From Thermoplasmata archaeon (GTDB lineage Archaea > Thermoplasmatota > E2 > UBA202 > JdFR-43): a stretch of 16,821 nucleotides of DNA. Position numbers and translations under genes: made by a program. The stretch is from contig JAGHBD010000088.1 of the NCBI GenBank assembly GCA_021161135.1, forward strand, positions 1-16,821, given 5' to 3'. This document shows positions 7,002 through 14,504 of the stretch, piece after piece (the first letter of the stretch is position 1; the number at the start of each line of letters is the position of its first letter). The notes beneath the pieces were generated by a model, which saw nothing but the letters and a program-made list of their open reading frames with translations, was not told the origin of the DNA and searched no databases.

Positions 7002-7007
7002 TTTATT
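6998..7007 (+). promoter_or_regulatory. TATA-like box before the 207-residue gene
   Basis: ATAATTTATT overlaps the sulfotransferase stop codon and is centred 23-26 bases before the two adjacent ATGs at 7025 and 7028. No ribosome binding site is seen in the short gap, so a separate leaderless message for the downstream genes is plausible. Confidence 0.35.
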
Positions 7008-7024
7008 GTCCTCGCCATTTATAT

Positions 7025-7648
7025 ATGATGGATGAGGAACAATGGAAGGATAAATTTGTTAAATGGTTTGAAGAAGAAATTGCTGATCCTGATAAACCGC
7101 TTGATGAACATTGGGATGTTGAAGTAGAGGAGATTGAAGATGAAATATTGATAAAGGCTATTAGTCCTAAAACCCCATATAGCGTTTATGTTCATATAAG
7201 CAAAGGTTTTGCATCCCTGCAAATATATACTGGAATTGAGACAGCTGTAATGGAATTAAAAGAGAGACTCAAAATATATCGCACTCTTCTCCTGCTTAAT
7301 GGCAGATGGAGAATGGCAAAATATATTATAGGCGGAGATAACGATGAGATAATCATTCATACAGATTTGGATCTCGTTTCATTGAGCAGAGAAGAATTTA
7401 GTGATGCCCTTGCCGCCACCCTTTTCGCCTTAAATGATATGGTGGAAAGACTTGGATTCAGCGAGGATTATATGGTAAAATGGGTTTCACATCTTCTTCA
7501 GATTGTGGAAGAAAAGCTTGAGGAGGAGAGCGAGAGAGAAGTGGAAGAGTATCTAATGAAAACCTTTGGAATGACAAAAGAGATGGCAAAAGAAATAATT
7601 AGAACAGCGAAGGCAGGCGATGAAGGCCCCTCATTAATGTACAGATAG
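7025..7648 (+). CDS. Hypothetical acidic soluble protein, 207 residues
   Basis: I do not recognise the family with confidence. The first 130 or so residues alternate short strands and helices (DVEVEEIEDEILIKAI, then YSVYVHISKGFASLQIY, then a central helix and DEIIIHTDLDL), a layout reminiscent of YbjN or type III secretion chaperone-like folds. Residues 145-200 are a long charged helical tail. There is no signal peptide, membrane segment or metal motif. Tandem ATGs at 7025 and 7028 are both possible starts. The gene following it begins one base after its TAG, so the two are almost certainly co-transcribed, suggesting a cytosolic partner or chaperone for the exported enzyme (inference). Confidence 0.65.
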   Translation: MMDEEQWKDKFVKWFEEEIADPDKPLDEHWDVEVEEIEDEILIKAISPKTPYSVYVHISKGFASLQIYTGIETAVMELKERLKIYRTLLLLNGRWRMAKYIIGGDNDEIIIHTDLDLVSLSREEFSDALAATLFALNDMVERLGFSEDYMVKWVSHLLQIVEEKLEEESEREVEEYLMKTFGMTKEMAKEIIRTAKAGDEGPSLMYR

Positions 7649-7649
7649 A

Positions 7650-9194
7650 ATGAAAAGAAAAGTTATTGTTGTGATAGCAGCAGCAATTTTCATTTTTCCA
7701 CCATCATCCAGTTTTGAGAAAAATATTGAAAATATCAAGCACTCTTCCACAATTTTTCCAGGAGAATGTAAATTGGTGATGGCAGTTGGCAACGCCACCG
7801 CTGGCAATTACAGCATTTTGCTCAAAGTTCGTGATCCTGCACGCCCGGGCTGGCAAGCGTTGTGTAAAGTGCCAAGAGGATATGAATATGATTATCGCCA
7901 TCCATGGTTTGGATATAAAATGCATTTTGTGGTTGAACGATCTTTTATAGGAACGACAACTTTCAATGATGTTCTACCAAATATAACAAAGCCAGGCATG
8001 CTCATTAACGATGCCGGGATAGCTTTCGGAGACGCAGATACCATCTCCTATCTCATTAATCCCTCTCGCCATGCATGGGATGACTTTGACTGGCTGCGAT
8101 ATGCCGCTCAGTCTGCAGACAATATTGAAGAGGCGGTGGAACTTCTAATCCATGTTGTGAAAAAACTTCATGCAACCTCTGTTGCAGAAAACATATTTGT
8201 TATTGACTCAAAAAAGGGTGTTGTTATAGAGGCAGATGCATTCAATTACAGAATTAAGGAAATCGAAAATGGTGTGGAGATACAGTCTAACTATCCTAGG
8301 TTGTTATGGAATGTCCATCTTTTATATCCTCTTTTTACTGCTGCGAATTTCAACAGCACATTTTTGGGATGGGTAAAGAAAGGAGATGTGGTGAGGCTTG
8401 GGGGTATGTTTGGTGTCTATATTGCTGACATTGGAAATAATTTCATAAAGGCTCGATTTTATCCAATTGGTCTTTTAAAAGAAGTAAAAGTCGGAAAAGG
8501 CGTTGTTATAGGAAATTTCTGGCTAAAACTCTATGAAATAAAAGAAGGAAAAGCAAGGTTGTTTCTCTGTTTCAAGTATTATGAGTGGGAAAGAAAAATG
8601 AGGGGGATTGTTGAGCAGAATTATGGCAAAATAGATGTTCAGGATGCAATGAAATGGGCGAGAGTGCATAGCTACGAAATAGAGGGATTGCGGGGCATGT
8701 GTCAAGGTGGATATGAAGTTGCAACAGTGTACAAAATTCCTGAAGATTATCCAGATATTTTGAGTTGCCTCTGGTTTGCTCCAAACCAATGCGCGGCAAT
8801 TTTTGTACCCTGTCATATTGCCTCTCTTGATATTTATGATGCTTATGAAAATGGTGAGGCACATAAACTGGCAGCTAAATTGCTTGAAAAATATGGACAT
8901 GGAAATCTTACAGAAGTATTTGAAAAAGTGGAGGCAGAATTCGTGAATATAACACAGGCTACGGAAAGAAAGGCAAGACAGCTATTGGAGGAAGGAAAAC
9001 GTGAGGAGGCGATAATGCTACTCACTTTGTCGGATTTAGAATTGCAAATGAAGGCGATAGAAATAGAAAAAATGTGGTTAAATGCAAGTTTTTATGGTGA
9101 AAAGGAATTCAAAAGAATTTATCCCATGTTAATGAAAGAGAGCATAGACTATGCTTCTGAAGCCAGAACATCTATAAAGGCGGCAAAATTATAA
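7650..9194 (+). CDS. Secreted Ntn-hydrolase, peptidase C69/C45 (dipeptidase/acyltransferase)-like
   Basis: The protein has 514 residues with an N-terminal signal peptide (Lys/Arg then VIVVIAAAIFIF, about residues 1-21). After it, E39-C40-K-L-V-M-A-V-G-N-A-T-A matches the start of C69/C45 Ntn-hydrolases, where a cysteine freed by processing is the nucleophile and is followed by a GxxAT strand-turn and an Arg-Asp (R61-D62). Further family-like features are GMLINDAGIAFGD (about 116-128), the helix EEAVELLIHVVKKL (about 160-173), a VIDSKKGVVIEAD strand pair and SNYPR (about 213-217). Seven or more N-glycosylation sequons fit an exported protein. Residues 410-514 are helical and charged. Likely role: hydrolysis of peptides or amides outside the cell; the exact substrate is unknown. 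Confidence 0.7.
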   Translation: MKRKVIVVIAAAIFIFPPSSSFEKNIENIKHSSTIFPGECKLVMAVGNATAGNYSILLKVRDPARPGWQALCKVPRGYEYDYRHPWFGYKMHFVVERSFIGTTTFNDVLPNITKPGMLINDAGIAFGDADTISYLINPSRHAWDDFDWLRYAAQSADNIEEAVELLIHVVKKLHATSVAENIFVIDSKKGVVIEADAFNYRIKEIENGVEIQSNYPRLLWNVHLLYPLFTAANFNSTFLGWVKKGDVVRLGGMFGVYIADIGNNFIKARFYPIGLLKEVKVGKGVVIGNFWLKLYEIKEGKARLFLCFKYYEWERKMRGIVEQNYGKIDVQDAMKWARVHSYEIEGLRGMCQGGYEVATVYKIPEDYPDILSCLWFAPNQCAAIFVPCHIASLDIYDAYENGEAHKLAAKLLEKYGHGNLTEVFEKVEAEFVNITQATERKARQLLEEGKREEAIMLLTLSDLELQMKAIEIEKMWLNASFYGEKEFKRIYPMLMKESIDYASEARTSIKAAKL

Positions 9195-9216
9195 AAATGT
9201 AAAGATATTTTCCCTC

Positions 9217-9720
9217 ATGGATTTGGAGGTGGTGTTTCCCCTGCTGAAAGAGATAAGAGATGAAGAATTAAGAGAAAAAGTAAAAAAATGTTACGAGATT
9301 GCAATGGAAAGAGGTGGATGGAATAATCTGGAAGAAATACCTTTTACTCTTCTTGTTCAGGATGCATATTCGTACGTGAAACATGTTAATAATGTTGCTA
9401 AGATGGCATATGAAATAGGAAGAGTAAGGGGAGACCTCGATATGGATATTTTGATAGCTGGTGCATTGCTGCATGATGTGGGCAAGCTGCTGGAATATGA
9501 AAAGAGAGATGGAAAGGTTGTTAAATCTGATTTTGGAAAATATATTCGCCACCCTGTTTCTGGGGCGGCAATAGCCATGGAGGTAGGGCTGGACGAAAAG
9601 ATAGTGAATATAATAGCAGCTCATTCCAAAGAAGGAGAGTTTGTTGAAAGATGCAAAGAAGCGATTGTTATTCATCATTGTGATTTTATTGATTTTGAAA
9701 TTGTGAGGGGAGAAAAATGA
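9217..9720 (+). CDS. HD-domain phosphohydrolase
   Basis: A soluble protein of 167 residues with the complete HD metal-binding pattern: H56, H86-D87 (LLHDVGK), H112 (RHPVSGA), H136 (AAHSKEG) and a terminal H153-H-C-D156. HD proteins hydrolyse phosphate esters of nucleotides or other metabolites, or act as phosphodiesterases. The spacing resembles the short predicted HDIG-type hydrolases of archaea. The substrate is not readable. Its TGA overlaps the ATG of the CitD-CitE gene (ATGA, 9717-9720), so the two are translationally coupled. This is the main hint that they belong to one pathway. ATG 9217 has no clear ribosome binding site. Confidence 0.82.
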   Translation: MDLEVVFPLLKEIRDEELREKVKKCYEIAMERGGWNNLEEIPFTLLVQDAYSYVKHVNNVAKMAYEIGRVRGDLDMDILIAGALLHDVGKLLEYEKRDGKVVKSDFGKYIRHPVSGAAIAMEVGLDEKIVNIIAAHSKEGEFVERCKEAIVIHHCDFIDFEIVRGEK

Positions 9721-10844
9721 AGATTATGGAAGAAGCGGTTGCGGGAACAGAAAATAAGAGAGACTGTATAGTTAGGGTAAAGCCTGGAGAAGGTAATGTG
9801 ACAATTAAGAGCAAAACAGGATGGATGTTTGAAGAACATATAAAAGATATTGTTGGTAAAAGACTCGAGGAGATAGGGATAGAGGCGGATGTTGAAATAC
9901 AGGAGAGTGGGGCTATCGATTATGTAATCATGGCACGCTTAGAGGCGGCACTAAGTAAAGCAATAAGGGAAGAAATCCCAGATAAGAAGGCGAGGCGTGG
10001 GAAAACATCAAAAGATAGAATGAGGAGGAGCAGGCTTTATGTTCCAGGGAATAATCCTCGTTTCATAAATAATGTGGCAGTATATGGCTGCGATTGTACA
10101 ATTCTTGATCTCGAAGACTCTGTGACTGTTGAACAAAAACACGATGCCCGCTATTTAGTGAAAAATGCATTGAAAGAAATGGATTTTGGAAATGCAGAGA
10201 TATGGGTGAGAATAAACAAGGAAATGGCGAGGGAAGATTTGGCAGTTATATCATATGGAAATCCCCATGGACTTTGCATTCCAAAAGTGGAAAGCAGAGA
10301 AGACATAGAAGTCATTGAAAAAATAATGGCAGAAGCCAATCTTGATTGTCACCTCATGCCAATTATAGAAACTGCTAAGGGAATAGCAAATGCTAAAGAA
10401 ATAGCGAATGCAAGCGATAAAATAGTTGCCATTGCCTTTGGTGCAGAGGATTATACGAGAGATACCGGGGCTAAAAGAACCTGGGAAGCTTTGCTCTATC
10501 CAAGAAGCCAGATAGTTGTGGCGGCAAAGGCGGCAGACATTCAGGCACTCGATACGATATATCCAAATATAGAGGATAATGAGGGATTGAGGGAGGAAAC
10601 AATGAAAATAATTGAACTTGGTTTCGATGGAAAGGGAGCTATACATCCTGGCCAGATAGAAATCATTCATGAATGCTTTATGCCATCGCAAGAAGAAGTA
10701 GAGGAGGCAAAGAAGATTATTGCTGCCATAGAGGAAGCGAAGAAAAGTGGTGAAGGAGTGGCGACGCTTAATGGGAGAATGATTGACTTACCGGTGGAAA
10801 AGAAAGCAAGAAGGATACTTAAACTTGCAGAAATGTACAAATAA
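9717..10844 (+). CDS. Fusion of citrate lyase acyl carrier (CitD-like) and citrate lyase beta subunit (CitE-like) domains
   Basis: The protein has 375 residues. Residues 1-90 align by eye with citrate lyase gamma chain CitD: AVAGT near the start, then GAIDYVIMARLEAAL against CitD's GALDCxLRARLEALL. Residues 102-375 are a CitE/HpcH-type lyase: RSRLYVPGNN at the entry, LDLEDSV, the Mg ligands E of IIETAKG and D of AFGAEDYTRD, and the family-typical FDGKGAIHPGQ near the end. CitE splits citryl- or related acyl thioesters to acetyl thioester plus a keto acid. In CitD the serine of GTLES carries a phosphoribosyl-dephospho-CoA group; here the aligned residue is Lys14 (AGTENKRD), with no serine nearby. 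No citF, citC, citX or citG is present. It may use free CoA thioesters (citramalyl-, malyl-CoA) instead. Confidence 0.85.
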   Translation: MKIMEEAVAGTENKRDCIVRVKPGEGNVTIKSKTGWMFEEHIKDIVGKRLEEIGIEADVEIQESGAIDYVIMARLEAALSKAIREEIPDKKARRGKTSKDRMRRSRLYVPGNNPRFINNVAVYGCDCTILDLEDSVTVEQKHDARYLVKNALKEMDFGNAEIWVRINKEMAREDLAVISYGNPHGLCIPKVESREDIEVIEKIMAEANLDCHLMPIIETAKGIANAKEIANASDKIVAIAFGAEDYTRDTGAKRTWEALLYPRSQIVVAAKAADIQALDTIYPNIEDNEGLREETMKIIELGFDGKGAIHPGQIEIIHECFMPSQEEVEEAKKIIAAIEEAKKSGEGVATLNGRMIDLPVEKKARRILKLAEMYK

Positions 10845-10880
10845 CTTTTCCCAAACCTTTTTTAATTCTTTTACTTTTCC
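10845..10880 (+). terminator. Pyrimidine-rich transcription terminator after the CitD-CitE gene
   Basis: Directly after the stop codon the plus strand is CTTTTCCC, then a run of six T's, then TTCTTTTACTTTTCC. Repeated T-tracts of this sort act as terminators in archaea. They separate the preceding gene run from the carrier gene. Confidence 0.45.
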
Positions 10881-10919
10881 ATTTCGGGGGATAGTATTCT
10901 CGAGTTAATAGATAAAGTG

Positions 10920-11930
10920 ATGCCATATATAACAGGGCTTTACACACTTCCATGGATAGTTGTAGGTTTTGTAGTCAATATTATTTTAGCCAGAATTTAT
11001 GGAGAGGAAAGAATAAGCAGGGCAATGAAGAAGGCAGGAATAGTATTGCTTTTTGTTTTCATACCCATTTTACTTTTCAAACACTTTCTCAATGTCAATT
11101 TTGGCGAGGAGGAAATTGATTTTGTGATAGTTTCTTGCATCGTAATGGCTTTTCTTTATATGATTGCCTATTTCTTTGCCATTTCAAGAGTAAAAAAGGC
11201 ATGTGCCGATAAAAGAAAAGGGGAATTTTTGAAAACAGTTATAGTGAATCAAGGTAGAAGTGCTGCTTTTGTTGGGGGGGCGATGCTTGCCTTCGATAAA
11301 ATTGCCATTCCCGCTGCCATTTATATAAGTCTCTTAGGTATCTATCTTTTTGCTATCGTGCCTTACGTGCTTGCCTATTTGCACAAAAAAGAAATGCACA
11401 AAGAGGAAAAAAGCCCCCTCCCTGTGTATTTAAGACTCTATCCGTGGTATCTTATAATATTCCCCATAACAGCTGCTCTCATTCATCGGCAATATGGAAT
11501 AACAACTGCTTCGCTGGAGTATGGAAGATTGTTAGATTTTATGGCGGCAATTACTATTCCCGCCGCCTTGTATTATGTGGGAGCCAGCATAAAATACAAG
11601 GATTTGCATGTGAATGAACTTAAAAAATTAATTTTCAGCAAAGAAGGGGAAATGGCGTGGGTAAGGGAAATTCTCCTGCTAACAATAATTGTCACACCGT
11701 TGATTATTGCATTGATATTTGGAAGCCTTTTTGTTCTCGATATAATACCATCAGAATGGTTTATTGTTCTCTTTTTAAATTCAATTTTACCCATAACAAG
11801 CACAAATATGTTTCTTATTCCTTATGGGATAAATAAAAAGGTTACTGCACTGGCAGTAACCTGGACAACCGTTATTTCAATACCTCTTTTCATCCTTTTC
11901 ATGAATATTTTTTCTTACACCCTTATGTAG
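10920..11930 (+). CDS. Auxin efflux carrier (AEC) family membrane transporter
   Basis: An integral membrane protein of 336 residues with nine to ten hydrophobic segments arranged in two halves around a charged central loop (about residues 155-170). Family-like features are NQGRSAAFVGGAML at the start of the fourth segment, the ALYYVGASI segment that closes the middle helix, and a C-terminal ITSTNMFLIPYGINKKVTA followed by a last helix rich in Thr/Ile. AEC proteins move organic anions such as malate, malonate or other carboxylates, or auxin in plants. ATG 10920 is chosen; GTG one codon earlier is in frame. It ends one base from the convergent acyl-CoA ligase gene. The substrate is inferred only loosely from its neighbours. 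Confidence 0.75.
   Translation: MPYITGLYTLPWIVVGFVVNIILARIYGEERISRAMKKAGIVLLFVFIPILLFKHFLNVNFGEEEIDFVIVSCIVMAFLYMIAYFFAISRVKKACADKRKGEFLKTVIVNQGRSAAFVGGAMLAFDKIAIPAAIYISLLGIYLFAIVPYVLAYLHKKEMHKEEKSPLPVYLRLYPWYLIIFPITAALIHRQYGITTASLEYGRLLDFMAAITIPAALYYVGASIKYKDLHVNELKKLIFSKEGEMAWVREILLLTIIVTPLIIALIFGSLFVLDIIPSEWFIVLFLNSILPITSTNMFLIPYGINKKVTALAVTWTTVISIPLFILFMNIFSYTLM
11840..11861 (+). repeat. Perfect 9-bp inverted repeat inside the carrier gene end
   Basis: GGTTACTGC and GCAGTAACC flank a four-base loop (ACTG), 70 bases before the carrier's stop codon. It lies where the convergent minus-strand transcript of the ligase gene would run on. It could form a hairpin in either transcript, but no T-tract follows closely, and it encodes ordinary protein (KVTALAVTW). 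Confidence 0.5.
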
Positions 11931-11931
11931 G

Positions 11932-13218
11932 TTATTCTTCTACAATTCTTTTCGCTTTTCCCTCGCTTCTTGGCAATGTATTTGGCTTAACTATTTCAAC
12001 CGGAATCCTTAAATTCAATATTGTGTAGATTTCCCCCTCAATTTTTTCTGCCAATTCGTCAAGATTCCCTTCTTTATATCTCTCTTCTGTGGGTTCTACT
12101 CTGACAATGAGCGTCGTCATTTCCTTCTCCTTTTTCTTTACAAGTTGATAGTTCCCGCTCACTCCCTCAACTTTCATCATTGCCTCCTCAATCTGGCTCG
12201 GGAAAACAATAACTCCTTTAACCTTCATCATGTCATCGCTCCTTCCTTTTATACGTGTCTGTATAGGCAAAGTACGTCCGCAATCGCACGGCTCTTCAAT
12301 ATATCCTGCTATATCCCTCGTCCTAAAACGAATCGCTGGAAAAGCTTCTTTCGTCAATGTTGTAAAAACAAGCTCTCCCTCCTCTCCCGGCTCTAAACGC
12401 TCACCTGTTTTGGGATCTATAATTTCTGCAAGGAAATGGTCAGCATTTATATGGAGTTTTTTTTCCTCGCATTCTGTGACAACACCTGGCCCTATTATTT
12501 CAGTCAATCCATAATGTTCATGGGCAACTATACTCCATGTTTCTTCTATTTTTTTCCTCATCTCATCGCTCCATGCCTCCGCCCCAAAAAGCCCGAGACG
12601 GAGTTTGAAATCTTTGTTTGGCTCGAAACCCATTTGTTTCGCTACTTCTGCCATATATAAGGAATAAGAAGGGGTGCAGGCAAGTGCTGTTGTTCCAAAA
12701 TCTTTCATTATGTTAATCTGCCGTTTTGTGTTGCCAGAACTCGTAGGTACAACCAAAGCCCCTATTTTCTGTGCACCTTTTTCAAAACCATGAGCGCCAG
12801 TAAATAAACCATAGCCATATGCATTCTGCAATACATCTCCTTTCCTTAAACCATTAGCCCATAAAGAACGGGCCATCACCTCCGCCCATACTTCCAAATC
12901 ATTTTTTGTATATACTGCTACAACTGGTTTTCCGGTTGTGCCCGAAGAAGCATGAATTTCAACACAATCTTCAAGCTGCACGCACAGCAGGCCAAAAGGA
13001 TAATAATTGCGAAGTTCATCCTTTGTCAAAAAGGGTATTTTTTCCAAATCATCCAGACTTTTTATGTCATCTGGCTTCAAACCAGCCTCATCAAACTTCC
13101 TATGATATATCTCGTTGTTTTCATAAGCATGCTTTACAATTTTTTTGAGACGGGAAAGTTGCAATTCCTTCAAATCCTTTAAAGGCATTGTCTCTATTTT
13201 TTCATCCCAGAATTTCAT
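11932..13218 (-). CDS. paaK: Phenylacetate-CoA ligase (PaaK)-like acyl-adenylate enzyme
   Basis: An AMP-forming acid-CoA ligase of 428 residues, the typical PaaK length. The phosphate-binding loop SSGTTGKP is at 91-98, the adenine/acid-site motif YGLTE at 236-240, and the RTRD arginine-aspartate hinge at about 299-302. A C-x-C-G pair at 311-314 is typical of PaaK relatives. The catalytic Lys of the C-terminal domain lies in EGKAKRI (421-423). It activates an aryl- or acyl-carboxylate, classically phenylacetate or indoleacetate, with ATP and CoA. ATG 13218 has a TATA box 25 bases upstream, so it may be a leaderless message of its own even though larA lies only 35 bases upstream on the same strand. 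The exact acid is unknown. Confidence 0.88.
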   Translation of the reverse strand: MKFWDEKIETMPLKDLKELQLSRLKKIVKHAYENNEIYHRKFDEAGLKPDDIKSLDDLEKIPFLTKDELRNYYPFGLLCVQLEDCVEIHASSGTTGKPVVAVYTKNDLEVWAEVMARSLWANGLRKGDVLQNAYGYGLFTGAHGFEKGAQKIGALVVPTSSGNTKRQINIMKDFGTTALACTPSYSLYMAEVAKQMGFEPNKDFKLRLGLFGAEAWSDEMRKKIEETWSIVAHEHYGLTEIIGPGVVTECEEKKLHINADHFLAEIIDPKTGERLEPGEEGELVFTTLTKEAFPAIRFRTRDIAGYIEEPCDCGRTLPIQTRIKGRSDDMMKVKGVIVFPSQIEEAMMKVEGVSGNYQLVKKKEKEMTTLIVRVEPTEERYKEGNLDELAEKIEGEIYTILNLRIPVEIVKPNTLPRSEGKAKRIVEE

Positions 13219-13237
13219 GGGATTAAATGCCCAAACA

Positions 13238-13247
13238 CTATAAAAAA
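13238..13247 (-). promoter_or_regulatory. TATA box for the PaaK-like gene
   Basis: On the minus strand this is TTTTTTATAG, centred 25 bases before ATG 13218, with no ribosome binding site between. It lies in the 35-base gap after larA, so the ligase can be transcribed independently of larA. Confidence 0.5.
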
Positions 13248-13253
13248 TTAAAG

Positions 13254-14471
13254 TTATTGGAGGGTGGCGAGTGTTGTTGAAGCATGAGGAGACGCCAGAA
13301 TTTTTACTTTTTCTCCATGCCTCTCATAAATTTTATCGAGGATTTCATCACCATCTATTTTTTCCATTCTGAAATGAGCAACAAGCTCGCTGTCCATATC
13401 TGTAACCATATAAAGTTTTACTTTCTCTGTTGCTTTCAACATGTAATATACTTTGTGCTTGCCCATTATAAATTTCTTCATTAAATCCTCCTTTATTTCT
13501 TCGCTACTTCCATATTTTCCCATTTCATTATAGAATTTTTCACTTCCATGCCCTTCTTTACATTGGGCTATAAGCACAATAGTCCCTCCTTCCTTGACAA
13601 CGTCTATAACTGTCTGTATGGCTTTCATGGCTTGATATAAATTTATATCATGGGGGAAGCCATCTGCAGCTATTATGGCTGCCTCCACTTTGTGAGGCAC
13701 ATTCACTCTATACATTTCATCGACCAGTTGTGCTCCCTTCCTTAACACTTCCTTATGATTCCCTGCAAAAGCACCAACTATTTCATGCTTTCCATTCATA
13801 ACAACATTTAGGCAAAAATCTACGCCCACAATTCCAGCAGCCTCCTCCATGTCTTCATGAACTGGGTTTCCATCAAGTATTCCAAATCTTGCTTTCTCAT
13901 GAAACATTCTCTTATGATTTGCTTCTATCGTTATTTCCGTAGCCACACCAGGTAAAACACTTTTCCTTCCCCCTCCATAGCCAGCAAAATAATGGTATTC
14001 TACATCTCCAATCAAAATTTTGGCATCTGCATTGGCAAAAGCTGCATTGAAAAAGAGAGGTGTTCCAAAGCTTGTTACCCCGTAATCGACAAATTTTGCA
14101 TCTTGGCTGTGGCTGAGCCATTCATAGCTGTTTGCTATTTCTTTTCCCAGCAATTCCTCTGCTTCCTTTTCATTTACAGGCACATGTGTTCCAGTTGCAA
14201 AAATTATCCTTACATTACCCTTTATTTTATCCAGCAAATGCGGAAGAATTTTTTTGGTTGGGCATGGACGAGTTTTGTCATCAACAACAATCGCAATTTT
14301 TCCCTTCAATTTTTTAAGTATTTTCAAATTTGCTGGTTCATTCAGTGCTTTTTCTATAATTTGCTCCTCATTTTCTGCCTTTTTTTCTTTTGCCTCTACG
14401 ACTTTAACCAAATTTTTTTCTGGAATATCAATAACTATTTTTTCCTTGCCATATGGGAATGAAACCTCCAT
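13254..14471 (-). CDS. larA: LarA-family nickel-dependent 2-hydroxyacid racemase
   Basis: A cytosolic protein of 405 residues. Every catalytic position known from Lactiplantibacillus plantarum LarA has a counterpart: D65/R68 (VVDDKTRPC), H96 (ATGTHVP), H160 (YHYFAGYGGG), K170 (GGRKSV) and H186 (EANHK). The intervals 160-170-186 equal the reference intervals 174-184-200. The Lys binds the nickel-pincer (NPN) cofactor, and the His residues and nickel carry the hydride during racemisation. The genes making the cofactor (larB, larC, larE) are not in this window, so they must lie elsewhere or the protein must use another cofactor. LarA relatives racemise lactate and other 2-hydroxyacids, including aromatic ones, which fits the neighbouring aryl-CoA ligase. 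ATG 14471 has a TATA-like box 22 bases upstream. Confidence 0.83.
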   Translation of the reverse strand: MEVSFPYGKEKIVIDIPEKNLVKVVEAKEKKAENEEQIIEKALNEPANLKILKKLKGKIAIVVDDKTRPCPTKKILPHLLDKIKGNVRIIFATGTHVPVNEKEAEELLGKEIANSYEWLSHSQDAKFVDYGVTSFGTPLFFNAAFANADAKILIGDVEYHYFAGYGGGRKSVLPGVATEITIEANHKRMFHEKARFGILDGNPVHEDMEEAAGIVGVDFCLNVVMNGKHEIVGAFAGNHKEVLRKGAQLVDEMYRVNVPHKVEAAIIAADGFPHDINLYQAMKAIQTVIDVVKEGGTIVLIAQCKEGHGSEKFYNEMGKYGSSEEIKEDLMKKFIMGKHKVYYMLKATEKVKLYMVTDMDSELVAHFRMEKIDGDEILDKIYERHGEKVKILASPHASTTLATLQ

Positions 14472-14488
14472 GATGTAAAAAGCATACC

Positions 14489-14496
14489 ATATAAAA
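14489..14496 (-). promoter_or_regulatory. TATA box for larA
   Basis: The minus strand reads TTTTATAT here, centred about 22 bases before ATG 14471. There is no Shine-Dalgarno sequence, suggesting a leaderless or nearly leaderless larA transcript. Confidence 0.42.
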
Positions 14497-14504
14497 TAAT
14501 GTTG

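Noticed and set aside
8523..8900. Long antisense frames opposite the Ntn-hydrolase and other genes
   Set aside because: They lack family features and have biased composition expected of the reverse strand of real genes.
9717..10000. Calling the gene a canonical citrate lyase subunit
   Set aside because: The carrier serine is missing and no CitF or prosthetic-group genes are nearby, so only the fold-level names CitD-like and CitE-like are supported.
11274..11280. Run of seven G's in the carrier gene as a frameshift or slippage site
   Set aside because: The frame continues cleanly into family-typical sequence on both sides, so there is no sign of a shift.
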